Shown: positions 1 through 8,747 of the stretch, one piece after another
Position numbering within the stretch: position 1 is the stretch's first letter
How the letters are laid out: each line of letters opens with the position of its first letter
Source of the DNA: Rhodoferax mekongensis
Lineage (GTDB): Bacteria > Pseudomonadota > Gammaproteobacteria > Burkholderiales > Burkholderiaceae_C
Length of the DNA: 64,000 bases
Direction of reading: 5' to 3'
Assembly (NCBI RefSeq): GCF_032191775.1
Contig: NZ_CP132507.1
Span: forward strand, 1,637,001-1,701,000
Notes under the pieces: generated by a model
Told to the model about the DNA's origin: nothing
Database searches by the model: none
The model's input: only the letters and a program-made list of their open reading frames with translations
Program-made: the position numbers and the translations under genes

Positions 1-1
1 C

Positions 2-739
2 ATTGAACTGCGCCGTGGCGCAGGTGCCTACATTTGCGGCGAAGAGTCCGCCATGATCGAAAGCATCGAGGGCAAGCGCGGCGAGCCCCGCATGCGCCCG
101 CCTTACATCGCCCAGGTGGGCCTGTTCGGTCGTCCCACCCTGGAGCACAACTTCGAGACCCTTTATTGGGTGCGAGACATTGTGGAAAAGGGTGCCTCCT
201 GGTTCAGCAGTTTCGGCCGCAACGGTCGCAAGGGCCTGCGCTCATTCAGCGTCAGCGGTCGCGTCAAGTTCCCCGGCGTGAAGCTGGCGCCTGCCGGTAT
301 TTCGGTGGCTGAGCTGGTGGACGAATACTGCGGCGGCATGCTCGACGGGCACAAGCTGTATGCCTATCTGCCGGGCGGCGCGTCCGGTGGCATTTTTCCG
401 GCCAGCTTGTCGCATGTGCCGCTCGACTTTGACACCTTGCAGCCGCACGGCGGCTTCATCGGATCGGCTGCGGTCATCGTGCTGAGCCAGCACGACAAGG
501 CGCGCGATGCCGCTTTGAACATGATGCGTTTTTATGCCCACGAGAGTTGTGGTCAATGCACGCCCTGCCGCGTAGGTACGGCCAAGGCCGCTACGCTGAT
601 GGAATCGCCCGTGTGGGACCACACCACACTGGAAGACTTGAACGTGGTGATGACGGATGCCTCCATCTGCGGTCTGGGCCAGGCGGCCCCGAATCCGGTG
701 CGTTGCGTCCAGAAATACTTTGCACACGAGGTGAGCTAA
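2..739 (+). CDS. fdsB: NAD-linked formate dehydrogenase beta subunit FdsB, C-terminal part (5' end outside window)
   Basis: This is the C-terminal 245 codons of a NuoF/HoxF-type flavoprotein. It enters the window in frame 2 and ends with TAA at 737-739. The glycine-rich stretch GAGAYICGEESA right at the window edge is the FMN-binding part of the family. Near nucleotides 545-570 is CGQCTPC, and a fourth cysteine follows in SICGLGQ; together they make the [4Fe-4S] site next to the FMN. In FdsGBA enzymes this subunit passes electrons from the FeS chain of FdsA to NAD+ in the cytoplasm. The next codon after the stop is the ATG of fdsA, so the two are surely co-translated. A respiratory NuoF is the alternative, but the following FdsA-type alpha subunit makes that unlikely. 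Confidence 0.93.
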   Translation: MELRRGAGAYICGEESAMIESIEGKRGEPRMRPPYIAQVGLFGRPTLEHNFETLYWVRDIVEKGASWFSSFGRNGRKGLRSFSVSGRVKFPGVKLAPAGISVAELVDEYCGGMLDGHKLYAYLPGGASGGIFPASLSHVPLDFDTLQPHGGFIGSAAVIVLSQHDKARDAALNMMRFYAHESCGQCTPCRVGTAKAATLMESPVWDHTTLEDLNVVMTDASICGLGQAAPNPVRCVQKYFAHEVS

Positions 740-3634
740 ATGAACGCGCCTGCCAAACACGTTGAATTCACGCCCCAGGTGATTACCTTCCATCTGGACG
801 GAAAACCTGTGGAAGCCTTCGAAGGCGAGTCCATTTTGAAAGCGGCGGAACGCAGTGGTGTGTGTATCCCCCACCTTTGCTACAAGGACGGCCTGCGCGC
901 CGACGGCAACTGTCGCGCTTGCGTGGTTGAGATCAAAGGCGAGCGGACGCTGGCCCCCAGCTGCTGCCGCAGTGCCACCGCCGGTATGGAAGTGCAGGCC
1001 AAGAGTGAGCGCGCCGTCAAAAGCCAGAAGATGGTGTTGGAAATGCTGCTCTCCGACATGCCGGACGAGGGCTACAAGTGGAATGATTCGGCAGCTGCCA
1101 CCCCTGATGCATCGCAGCAGCACGGCGAGCTGAGCGCCTGGGCTGCGCGCATGGATGTGTCTGTGCGCCCCGAACTCAAAGCCTTGCGACGCGAGCAACC
1201 CAAGGCGGATGTGTCGCACCCCGCCATGGCCGTCAATCTGGACGCCTGTATCCAATGCAACCGCTGTGTGCGCGCCTGCCGCGAAGAACAAGTCAATGAC
1301 GTGATCGGCTACGCCAATCGCGGCGCCCATGCCGAGATCGTGTTCGACCTGAACGACCCCATGGCGGACAGTACCTGTGTGGCCTGTGGCGAATGTGTGC
1401 AGGCCTGCCCGACCGGCGCGTTGATGCCCAAGTCGCACATCGGCACCCAAGTGGTCGACAAAAAAGTCGACTCGGTATGCCCGTTCTGTGGCGTGGGTTG
1501 CTTGTTGACTTACAACGTGAAAGACGACGTCATCGTGAGTGTGGAAGGGCGCGATGGCCCTGCCAACCACAACCGCTTGTGCGTCAAGGGCCGCTTCGGC
1601 TTCGACTACGCGCACAGCCCTCAGCGTCTGACGGTGCCCCTGATCCGCCGGCCCGGCGTCTCCAAAGATCCCGAGATGCTCAATAAGCTGAATCGCGATT
1701 CTTCCGACTGGTCTGAGGTGTTCCGTGAAGCGACTTGGGAGGAAGCTCTTGCCTTGTCCACCGGCAAGTTGCGCGGCCTGCGGGACACCTACGGCAACAA
1801 GGCCTTGGCTGGTTTCGGCTCTGCCAAGGGCAGCAACGAAGAAGCTTATTTGTTCCAGAAGCTGGTGCGCACCGGCTTCGGAAGCAACAACGTCGACCAT
1901 TGCACACGCCTGTGCCACGCCTCCAGCGTGGCGGCGCTGCTCGAAGGCGTGGGCTCCGGCGCGGTGAGCAACCAGGTCAATGACGTGGAGCACTCGGACC
2001 TGATCTTTGTGATCGGCTCCAACCCTACTGCCAACCATCCGGTGGCTGCGACCTGGATGAAGAACGCGTCCAAGAAGGGCGCCAAGATTGTGTTGGCAGA
2101 CCCGCGCATTACCGATATCGGCAAGCACGCCTGGCGCACCCTGCAGTTCAAGCCCGATACCGACGTGGCCATGCTCAATGCATTGATCCATGTGGTGATT
2201 GAAGAGGGCTTGGCAGATCAAGACTTCATCGCCAAGCGCGCAAGCAACTTTGAAGCGCTACGCGAAAACGTCAAGGGCTACAGCCCTGAAGCCATGGAGC
2301 CGATTTGCGGCATCCCGGCGCAAACCCTGCGCGAAGTGGCCCGTGAATTTGCCAAGGCCAAGGGCGCGATGATTCTGTGGGGCATGGGTGTGAGCCAGCA
2401 CGTGCATGGCACCGATAACGCACGCTGCCTGATCGCGCTGGTCACCGTGACCGGCCAGATCGGCAAGCCCGGCTCCGGTTTGCACCCGCTGCGCGGCCAG
2501 AACAACGTGCAGGGCGCATCCGATGCGGGCCTGATCCCCATGATGTTCCCTAACTACCAGCGCGTCACCAACAAGGCAGCCCACGCGTGGTTTGAGGACT
2601 TCTGGAATACCAAGCTCGACGACCAGCCCGGCTACACCGTGGTGGAGATCATGCACAAGGCCTTGGCCGATGACAGCGACCCGCACAAGGTGCGCGGCAT
2701 GTACATCATGGGTGAGAACCCCGCCATGAGCGATCCTGACCTGAACCATGCACGCCACGCGCTCGCGTCTCTGGAGCACATGGTGGTGCAGGACATTTTC
2801 ATGACCGAAACCGCTTGGCTGGCCGACGTGGTGTTGCCGGCAACCGCCTGGCCTGAAAAAGACGGCACCGTCAGCAACACCGACCGCATGGTGCAACTGG
2901 GCAAAAAAGCGGTGAGCCCGCCCGGCCAGGCCAAGCCTGACCTGTGGATCATTCAAGAGATCGCCAGGGGCATGGGCCTGAACTGGAACTACGCCGGCGA
3001 AAGCGATGGCGTGGCTGCGGTGTACGAAGAAATGCGCCAGGCCATGCACGCTGCCATCTCCGGGATCACCTGGGAACGCCTGCAGCGCGAATCCAGCGTG
3101 ACTTACCCTTGCTTGACCGCAGAAGACCCCGGCGCCCCTACCGTGTTCATCGAGAAATTCGCCACCGATGACGGCCGCGTGCACCTGGTGCCTGCGGACA
3201 TCATTCCGGCCAATGAGCGCCCGGATGCGGAGTACCCGTTTGTGCTGATCACCGGCCGTCAGCTGGAACACTGGCACACCGGCAGCATGACGCGCCGCGC
3301 CACAGTGCTCGACGCTATCGAGCCCATGGCCACCGCCTCCATGTGCGGGGACGACATGCAAGCCATGTCTTTGCAGGCGGGTGATGTCATTACCATCGCC
3401 TCGCGCCGTGGCAACGTGGCCATCCACGTGCGGCGTGACGACGGTACCCCCCGTGGTGCGGTGTTCGTGCCCTTCGCCTATTACGAAGCCGCGGCCAATC
3501 TGATGACCAATGCTGCGCTGGACCCCTTCGGCAAAATCCCGGAGTTCAAGTACTGCGCAGTGGCCATCCGACGCGGTGGCAAGCCAGCCGCAGTCAGCGG
3601 CTACGGGACCAACCCTGCACCAGCGGCTGCGTGA
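740..3634 (+). CDS. fdsA: Formate dehydrogenase alpha subunit FdsA, molybdopterin/FeS catalytic subunit
   Basis: This 964-aa catalytic subunit oxidises formate to CO2 at a bis-MGD Mo or W centre in the cytoplasm. Domain order: an N-terminal [2Fe-2S] ferredoxin domain (cysteines in GVCIPHLC, NCRAC and CC, residues about 41-80), a two-cluster [4Fe-4S] domain (CIQCNRCVRAC near 168-180 and CVACGECVQAC near 213-223), a further cluster motif CPFCGVGC near 247, then the long molybdopterin oxidoreductase and dinucleotide-binding domains. The catalytic residue is cysteine, Cys392 in HCTRLCHASS, not selenocysteine, and the neighbouring His matches the family. The start directly abuts the fdsB stop. Length is normal for FdsA of Cupriavidus/Rhodobacter type. 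The downstream tungstate transporter raises the question of which metal is used. Confidence 0.95.
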   Translation: MNAPAKHVEFTPQVITFHLDGKPVEAFEGESILKAAERSGVCIPHLCYKDGLRADGNCRACVVEIKGERTLAPSCCRSATAGMEVQAKSERAVKSQKMVLEMLLSDMPDEGYKWNDSAAATPDASQQHGELSAWAARMDVSVRPELKALRREQPKADVSHPAMAVNLDACIQCNRCVRACREEQVNDVIGYANRGAHAEIVFDLNDPMADSTCVACGECVQACPTGALMPKSHIGTQVVDKKVDSVCPFCGVGCLLTYNVKDDVIVSVEGRDGPANHNRLCVKGRFGFDYAHSPQRLTVPLIRRPGVSKDPEMLNKLNRDSSDWSEVFREATWEEALALSTGKLRGLRDTYGNKALAGFGSAKGSNEEAYLFQKLVRTGFGSNNVDHCTRLCHASSVAALLEGVGSGAVSNQVNDVEHSDLIFVIGSNPTANHPVAATWMKNASKKGAKIVLADPRITDIGKHAWRTLQFKPDTDVAMLNALIHVVIEEGLADQDFIAKRASNFEALRENVKGYSPEAMEPICGIPAQTLREVAREFAKAKGAMILWGMGVSQHVHGTDNARCLIALVTVTGQIGKPGSGLHPLRGQNNVQGASDAGLIPMMFPNYQRVTNKAAHAWFEDFWNTKLDDQPGYTVVEIMHKALADDSDPHKVRGMYIMGENPAMSDPDLNHARHALASLEHMVVQDIFMTETAWLADVVLPATAWPEKDGTVSNTDRMVQLGKKAVSPPGQAKPDLWIIQEIARGMGLNWNYAGESDGVAAVYEEMRQAMHAAISGITWERLQRESSVTYPCLTAEDPGAPTVFIEKFATDDGRVHLVPADIIPANERPDAEYPFVLITGRQLEHWHTGSMTRRATVLDAIEPMATASMCGDDMQAMSLQAGDVITIASRRGNVAIHVRRDDGTPRGAVFVPFAYYEAAANLMTNAALDPFGKIPEFKYCAVAIRRGGKPAAVSGYGTNPAPAAA

Positions 3635-3650
3635 CCTTTTAACCTGAGCG

Positions 3651-4514
3651 ATGCCCATGACTGCCATTCCCTACCTCACCGAAGCGCGTGCGCCTCTGAC
3701 GCACAGCATCGAGGTGGTGAATCAGCATGGCGAGCGCCAGTTGTTGGATATACCGGCCGAGCGTCCGCTCACCGTGTATGTGGACAAGCGGGAGCTGGTC
3801 ACCTTGATGACCTTGGGCGAGCGCCCTGAGTGGCTGGTGTTGGGCTATTTGATCAATCAGCGCCTGGTGCCGGATGCGGCGGCCATAGCTTCCATCACTG
3901 TCGATTGGGAAGTGGGCGCCGCCGCCGTCAAAACACGGGCAGGCATCGTGGACGTCGAAGCCAAAACCGCCAAGCGGGTGGTCACTACCGGTTGCGGGCA
4001 GGGCAGCCTGTTCGGCGAGGTCATGGCGCATATCGAAGGCATAGACTTGCCGCCCACGGTGGTCACCCAAGCGCAGGTCTATGCCATCGTCAACACCATT
4101 CGCCTGCAAGACAGCACTTACAAGTCTGCCGGTTCGGTGCACGGATGTGCGCTGTTCCGTGGCAGCGAGCGATTGCTGTTTGTGGAAGACGTAGGTCGCC
4201 ACAATGCCATCGACACCATTGCCGGCTGGATGGCTTTGCAAGCCCTGGCCTCGGAGCCGCTGGACGTGAATGGCTTGGTCTTTTACACCACCGGTCGTTT
4301 GACGAGCGAGATGGTGATGAAAGCCGCCCAGATGGGCGTGGCCGTGGTCATCTCCCGCAGCGGCATGACGCAAATGGGCCACGCCGTCGCCACCGACCTC
4401 GGGTTGTGCGCCATTGGCCGCGCCCTGAACACCCGCTTCCTGTGCTTCAGCGGTGCGCACCGCTTGCAGCTGGAACCTGCGCCCCTGGCTGAACCTGTAG
4501 AGGCCGGGGTTTGA
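3651..4514 (+). CDS. fdhD: Formate dehydrogenase accessory sulfurtransferase FdhD (FdsC)
   Basis: This 287-aa FdhD-family protein transfers sulfur from a cysteine desulfurase to the Mo/W-bisMGD cofactor so that formate dehydrogenase becomes active. The conserved core is visible: TTGCGQG with Cys115, the GSVHGCALF stretch near residue 160, VGRHNAID near 182, and the TGRLTSEMV and ISRSGMTQMG blocks. E. coli FdhD has two loop cysteines in a CxxC pair; here only Cys115 is present in the corresponding GCGQG, a variant also expected in Fds-type operons. The start ATG at 3651 lies 16 bases after fdsA; an ATG at 3657 is possible. The stop overlaps the TTG start of tupB as TTGA. In Cupriavidus this gene is fdsC and is followed by fdsD, which is not present here. 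Confidence 0.93.
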   Translation: MPMTAIPYLTEARAPLTHSIEVVNQHGERQLLDIPAERPLTVYVDKRELVTLMTLGERPEWLVLGYLINQRLVPDAAAIASITVDWEVGAAAVKTRAGIVDVEAKTAKRVVTTGCGQGSLFGEVMAHIEGIDLPPTVVTQAQVYAIVNTIRLQDSTYKSAGSVHGCALFRGSERLLFVEDVGRHNAIDTIAGWMALQALASEPLDVNGLVFYTTGRLTSEMVMKAAQMGVAVVISRSGMTQMGHAVATDLGLCAIGRALNTRFLCFSGAHRLQLEPAPLAEPVEAGV

Positions 4515-5254
4515 GTTCTTTGGGGGAAAGCGGGCTGGCCGCTGTACGGCTGATTGCAGATGCGGACCCGGTGCTGTGGTCCATCGTCTGGCGTTCCCTG
4601 GCCTTGAGTGCGGCCGCCAGTGCGTTGGCTTTTGTGGTGGGTACTGTGCTGGGGGCGTGGCTGGCAGTGAGCCGCTTTCCTGGCCGCGGGCTGGTGCTGG
4701 CGGTGCTCAATACCCTGCTTTCCTTGCCCTCCGTGGTGGTGGGATTGGGCGTTTACCTGTTGCTTTCCCGCTCCGGGCCGCTGGGCTTTCTGGGTTGGCT
4801 CTATTCTTTCAAAGCCATGTTGCTGGCGCAGACCGTGCTGGTCTTGCCCATAGTGATCGCGCTGGTGCGACAGGTGGTGGAAGACGCCGACGCTTCCCAT
4901 GGCGAGCAGCTTCGGTCCCTGGGCGCCAGTCCGCGCCTGCGCGGCTTGCTCCTGGCGTGGGATGAGCGCAGCGCTTTGTTGACCGTGGCCTTGGCTGCCT
5001 TCGGGCGCGCCATCGCCGAGGTGGGCGCTGTCATGCTGGTGGGCGGCAATATGGACGGTTTCACCCGGGTGATGACCACCGCCATCGCGCTGGAAACCAG
5101 CAAGGGCGACCTGCCGCTGGCCATGGGCTTGGGGCTGGTGCTGCTGGGCGTGGTCTTGCTTTTGCAGTTGCTATTGGCCGGTCTGCGGGCTTGGCTGCAA
5201 AAGGTGGATGCGGCCGTGCCGGTAGCCGCCCCTTCCGCAGGGACGCGCGCATGA
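4511..5254 (+). CDS. tupB: Tungstate ABC transporter permease TupB
   Basis: This 247-aa inner-membrane permease has five to six hydrophobic segments and the binding-protein-dependent permease signature around residues 125-170 (EQLRSLGASPRLRGLLLAWD). It follows the TupB pattern: short, with an AEVGAVMLVGGN segment near residue 165 typical of tungstate/molybdate permeases. The likely start is TTG at 4511, which overlaps the fdhD stop by four bases (TTGA), so translation is probably coupled. It works with TupC (ATPase) and TupA (binding protein), encoded immediately downstream. Identification rests on the permease fold plus the unmistakable TupA partner; taken alone it could be called ModB-like. 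Confidence 0.9.
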   Translation: MSSLGESGLAAVRLIADADPVLWSIVWRSLALSAAASALAFVVGTVLGAWLAVSRFPGRGLVLAVLNTLLSLPSVVVGLGVYLLLSRSGPLGFLGWLYSFKAMLLAQTVLVLPIVIALVRQVVEDADASHGEQLRSLGASPRLRGLLLAWDERSALLTVALAAFGRAIAEVGAVMLVGGNMDGFTRVMTTAIALETSKGDLPLAMGLGLVLLGVVLLLQLLLAGLRAWLQKVDAAVPVAAPSAGTRA

Positions 5255-5964
5255 GCGCTTCAAGCCTGATCAGGCTGAACAAAGTATCGGTAGCGCTCAC
5301 CCCGCGCCACGGTGCGCCCTTGGCCCTGGAGGGCGTGAGTCTCAACATCCAGGCCGGTGAGCGGGTGGCGCTGGTAGGGTCCAACGGCAGTGGCAAGTCC
5401 ACGCTGCTGCGGGTCATCCACGGTTTGCAACAGCCGGTATCCGGCCAGCTTGTGTTGGATGCCGCTTTGCGCCAGGCCATGCTGTTCCAGCGCCCTGTAT
5501 TGCTCCGCTTGACCGTGCAAAACAACTTGGCCTTGGGCCTCTGGCTGCAAGGCACGCCCTGGCAACAGGCCCGCAGCCGTGCGATGCAGGTGTTGGGCGA
5601 TGCGGGGCTGGACGACGTAGCCCAACGGCGCGGGCGCCAGCTCTCGGTCGGCCAAACGCAGCGGGTAGCACTGGCACGCGCCCTGGCCCTGAAGCCCGAG
5701 TTGCTGTTGCTGGACGAGCCCACCGCCAGCCTGGACCCGCATTCGAAACGCCTGGTAGAAGCCACCGTGCAGGGCTTTGCAGGCACCATGGTGTTTGCCA
5801 GCCACAACCTCGGCCAGGTGAAGCGCCTGGCCACGCGGGTGGTCTATCTGGAGCAGGGGCGCCTGTTGGTGGATCTACCGGTGCATGAGTTTTTTGATCA
5901 TGCCTTGTTGCAGACCCGTTCTGCCGACGCCGCGAGTTTTGTAAAAGGAGAGGGAGTTACATGA
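5251..5964 (+). CDS. tupC: Tungstate ABC transporter ATP-binding protein TupC
   Basis: This is a 237-aa ABC ATPase. Walker A is GSNGSGKS at residues 43-50, the signature is LSVGQ at about 131-135, and Walker B with the catalytic Glu is LLLLDEPTA near 151-159. The H-loop is in FASHNLGQ near 185. It powers oxyanion uptake through TupB. I chose ATG 5251 because it overlaps the tupB stop as ATGA; the frame is open further upstream but that stretch lies inside tupB. The stop at 5962-5964 again overlaps the next start as ATGA. It lacks the C-terminal TOBE (molybdate-binding) domain of ModC, as expected for TupC. Confidence 0.92.
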   Translation: MSASSLIRLNKVSVALTPRHGAPLALEGVSLNIQAGERVALVGSNGSGKSTLLRVIHGLQQPVSGQLVLDAALRQAMLFQRPVLLRLTVQNNLALGLWLQGTPWQQARSRAMQVLGDAGLDDVAQRRGRQLSVGQTQRVALARALALKPELLLLDEPTASLDPHSKRLVEATVQGFAGTMVFASHNLGQVKRLATRVVYLEQGRLLVDLPVHEFFDHALLQTRSADAASFVKGEGVT

Positions 5965-6788
5965 GGAATTTGATGTCTTTTGGTGCCCTGGCGCCCGTGT
6001 TTTCTGCGCTGGCAGCTATTGTTTTGGTAGCAAGCGGTGCGGTGCACGCCCAGGCCTTGGTGATGGCTTCCACCACCTCGACCGAGCAGTCCGGCCTGTT
6101 CGCCCACCTGTTGCCCGCCTTCAAGGCGGCCACAGGGGTAGATGTGAAAGTGGTGGCCGTGGGCACGGGTCAGGCCATCGACATGGGCCGCCGTGGGGAC
6201 GCGGATGTGCTTTTCGTGCACGACCAGGCAGCCGAAGAAAAGCTGGTGCAAGAAGGCTTTGCCACCAAGCGTCTGCCCGTCATGTACAACGACTTTGTGC
6301 TGGTAGGGCCTGCGGCAGACCCGGTGGGCGTGCGTGGCAAGGACATTCTGGCTGCGTTCAAAAAGCTCGCGGCGTCGCCAGCCAGCTTTATTTCCCGCGG
6401 CGACCGTAGTGGCACCCATGCCGCCGAGCTACGCTACTGGAAAGCCATAGGCACCGAAGCACCCAAGTTCGCCGGCTACCGCGAATGCGGTTGCGGCATG
6501 GGCCCGGCCTTGAACATCGCCGCGTCCACCGCAGGCTATGTGCTCACCGACCGTGGCACCTGGCTCAACTTCAAGAACCGCGCCGGCCTCGTCGTGCTGG
6601 TGGAGGGCGATAAACAACTCTTCAACCAGTACGGCGTGTTGCCGGTCAACCCCGCGAAGCATCCGCACGTCAACGCGGCGGACGCTGCGAAATTTGTGGA
6701 TTGGGTGACGTCGGCAGCCGGCCAAGGTGTCATCGCTGGCTACAAAATCGGGGGTGAGCAACTATTCTTCCCCCATGCCAAAAACTGA
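5961..6788 (+). CDS. tupA: Tungstate-binding periplasmic protein TupA
   Basis: This 275-aa solute-binding protein has a Sec signal peptide (about residues 1-31, cleavage near VHAQA). Directly after it comes STTSTEQSGLF (37-47), the TTTS-type oxyanion-binding signature of TupA, distinct from ModA. Further family blocks are GDADVLFVHD, SRGDRSGTH and RECGCGMGPAL. TupA proteins bind tungstate with very high affinity and strong preference over molybdate; specificity here is inferred from the motif. The gene order tupB-tupC-tupA is unusual because the receptor is normally first. The start overlaps tupC by ATGA. No terminator follows and mobA begins inside the last codons. Confidence 0.94.
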   Translation: MRNLMSFGALAPVFSALAAIVLVASGAVHAQALVMASTTSTEQSGLFAHLLPAFKAATGVDVKVVAVGTGQAIDMGRRGDADVLFVHDQAAEEKLVQEGFATKRLPVMYNDFVLVGPAADPVGVRGKDILAAFKKLAASPASFISRGDRSGTHAAELRYWKAIGTEAPKFAGYRECGCGMGPALNIAASTAGYVLTDRGTWLNFKNRAGLVVLVEGDKQLFNQYGVLPVNPAKHPHVNAADAAKFVDWVTSAAGQGVIAGYKIGGEQLFFPHAKN

Positions 6789-7482
6789 GTCTGCCTCCAT
6801 GGCCCACGCCTCTGCTTTGACGCTGTCTGACATCACCGCTTTGGTGCTCGCAGGCGGGCGCGGCATGCGCATGGGTGGGGTGGACAAAGGGCTGCAACCC
6901 TTGCATGGCGTGCCCATGGCTCAGCACGCCTTGCAGCGCCTGGCCACCCAGCAGCGTGGGGTATACGGTGGAGCTTTGGCGGGCGCCATCGTCAACGCCA
7001 ACCGCAACCCCGACGTGTACCTCGCCATGAGTGAAGCCACCTTCGGAGCCGGGCGCGCGCAGGTCGTACCGGACCGCGATGCCGAGTTTGCAGGCCCACT
7101 GGCCGGCTTTCAGGCGGGGCTGGACGTTTGTAGCACTGCGCTCATGCTCACGGTGCCATGCGACAGCCCGCTGTTCCCGTTGGACTTGGCGCAGCGTCTG
7201 TTGGCAGCACTGTTGCAAGCCGATGCCGATATGGCCGTGGTCATGGCTCCCGAGGCCGGGCGCGATGGGCAAATGGCCCTGCGCAGCCAGCCGGTATTTT
7301 GCTTGATGTGTACCGCCGTAGCCCCCGGTCTGCACGCCTTTTTGGCTGCTGGTGGCCGCAAGGTGGATGCATGGACTGCCGGCTTGCGGTTGGTGCAAGT
7401 TCCTTTCGATGCGCCGGGTGATGACCCGCGCGCTTTTGCCAATGCCAACACGCTGGACGAATTGCGCCAGCTCGAATCCTGA
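6775..7482 (+). CDS. mobA: Molybdenum cofactor guanylyltransferase MobA
   Basis: MobA joins GMP to molybdopterin to make the MGD cofactor needed by FdsA-type enzymes. The nucleotidyltransferase motif LAGGRGMRMGGVDKGL is near residues 25-40 and the metal-binding TVPCDSPLFP block is about a third into the protein, both standard for MobA. Length, about 235 aa, is slightly longer than usual because of a variable N-terminus. ATG 6775 overlaps the end of tupA by 14 bases; ATG 6799, ten bases after the tupA stop, is an equally defensible start and neither has a strong ribosome binding site. Its stop shares one base with the moeA start (TGATG). Confidence 0.92.
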   Translation: MPKTESASMAHASALTLSDITALVLAGGRGMRMGGVDKGLQPLHGVPMAQHALQRLATQQRGVYGGALAGAIVNANRNPDVYLAMSEATFGAGRAQVVPDRDAEFAGPLAGFQAGLDVCSTALMLTVPCDSPLFPLDLAQRLLAALLQADADMAVVMAPEAGRDGQMALRSQPVFCLMCTAVAPGLHAFLAAGGRKVDAWTAGLRLVQVPFDAPGDDPRAFANANTLDELRQLES

Positions 7483-8747
7483 TGAAAACGCTGGACGACA
7501 TTGCCCGCTCCCTGCAGGGGTACGACTCGCAGGCTCTGCGCATGGCAGATGCCAACACCTTTATTGACCGCCTGGTGGCGCCCGTTCAGGGCATCGAGCG
7601 GCTGCCGCTGCGCCAATGCTTGGGCCGAGTGTTGGCTGAAGATTTGATTTCCAACATGGCCGTGCCCGCGCACGACAACTCGGCCATGGACGGCTTCGCC
7701 TTTAGCGGCGCAGCACTCGCCGGCCAAGCTACGCTTACGCTGCGCATCGCCGGCACCGCACTCGCCGGCAAAGCTTGGGCTGGCAGCTTGCAGGCGGGCG
7801 AATGCCTCAAGGTCATGACGGGTGCCATCCTGCCCGCAGGGTTGGACACCGTGGTGCCCCATGAAATGACCACCGTAGCAGGTGATCAGGTTCACATCCC
7901 CGCCGACCGTTTGCGTGCCGGCGACAACCGCCGCCTGCGCGGCGAAGACCTGCAGCTCGGCGGTGTTGCGCTATCAAAAGGAGAGCTGCTCGCGCCTGCA
8001 TCCATTGGGCTGGCGGCCAGTTTGGGCCTGCAAACCTTGCCGGTGCTGCGTCGGCTGAAAGTGGCTTATATGTCCACCGGCGACGAGGTCATGTCCCCCG
8101 GCGAGCCGCTGCGCGAGGGCGCCGTGTTTGACAGCAACCGCTACACCGTGACCAGCTTGCTGGAGCGCCTGGGCTGCGAAGTGATCGAGCTGGGCGTGGT
8201 GCGCGACGAGCCAATTGCGCTCGAAGCTGCATTCCGCAGCGCGGCAGCACAGGCCGATGTGATCATCAGCAGCGGCGGCGTGAGCGTGGGGGAGGCCGAC
8301 TTCACCAAAGGCATGATGGCCAAGCTGGGCGATGTAGCCTTCTGGCGTATCGCCATGCGGCCCGGCCGGCCCTTCGCGCTGGGCCGCATCGGCACCACCG
8401 TGCTGTTCGGCCTGCCGGGCAATCCGGTGGCGGTGATGGTGACTTTCCTGTCACTGGTACGCCCCGCGCTGCTCAAGATGATGGGTGCTACCCCCAAGCC
8501 GCTACCTTTGCTACAGGCCCACAGCCAGGAGCCCATGCGCAAGAAAGCCGGCCGCACCGAATATCAACGCGGCATTGTCACCGTCGCCCCCGACGGGCAG
8601 CTGCAGGTGCGCACCACCGGCAACCAGGGCTCGGGCGTTCTCAGCTCCATGGTGCAGGCCAATGGCCTCATCGTACTGGGGCACGAGCAGGGCAATGTGG
8701 CAGAGGGTGATCTGGTCAGCGTGATGATGTTTGACGGCGTGATCTAA
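7482..8747 (+). CDS. moeA: Molybdopterin molybdotransferase MoeA
   Basis: This 421-aa MoeA inserts molybdate (or tungstate) into adenylated molybdopterin. Conserved elements: PAHDNSAMDGFA at 61-73, KVMTGAILPAGLDTVVPHE near 108-127, MSTGDEV near 196-202, SSGGVSVGEAD near 263-273 and GLPGNPVAVMV near 310. The start is the ATG at 7482, overlapping the mobA stop by one base. The codons for the segment around nucleotides 7965-8020 (ALSKGELLAPASIGLAASLG) are strikingly similar to the dispersed TAGCTGCT-type repeat found elsewhere in the window. This gene ends the Mo/W block; the base composition changes after it. Confidence 0.95.
   Translation: MKTLDDIARSLQGYDSQALRMADANTFIDRLVAPVQGIERLPLRQCLGRVLAEDLISNMAVPAHDNSAMDGFAFSGAALAGQATLTLRIAGTALAGKAWAGSLQAGECLKVMTGAILPAGLDTVVPHEMTTVAGDQVHIPADRLRAGDNRRLRGEDLQLGGVALSKGELLAPASIGLAASLGLQTLPVLRRLKVAYMSTGDEVMSPGEPLREGAVFDSNRYTVTSLLERLGCEVIELGVVRDEPIALEAAFRSAAAQADVIISSGGVSVGEADFTKGMMAKLGDVAFWRIAMRPGRPFALGRIGTTVLFGLPGNPVAVMVTFLSLVRPALLKMMGATPKPLPLLQAHSQEPMRKKAGRTEYQRGIVTVAPDGQLQVRTTGNQGSGVLSSMVQANGLIVLGHEQGNVAEGDLVSVMMFDGVI

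Noticed and set aside
242..2221. Long minus-strand open frame of 659 codons antisense to fdsB/fdsA
   Set aside because: It is the mirror of GC-rich codon bias; the product is His/Gly/Ala/Val-rich with no recognisable domain, while the plus strand carries clear FdsB/FdsA motifs.
6013..6045. Family A-like sequence in the tupA signal peptide region
   Set aside because: CTATTGTTTTGGTAGC resembles part of a repeat copy, but the GCGCA and GAGCGCT blocks are absent, so the match is too short to call.
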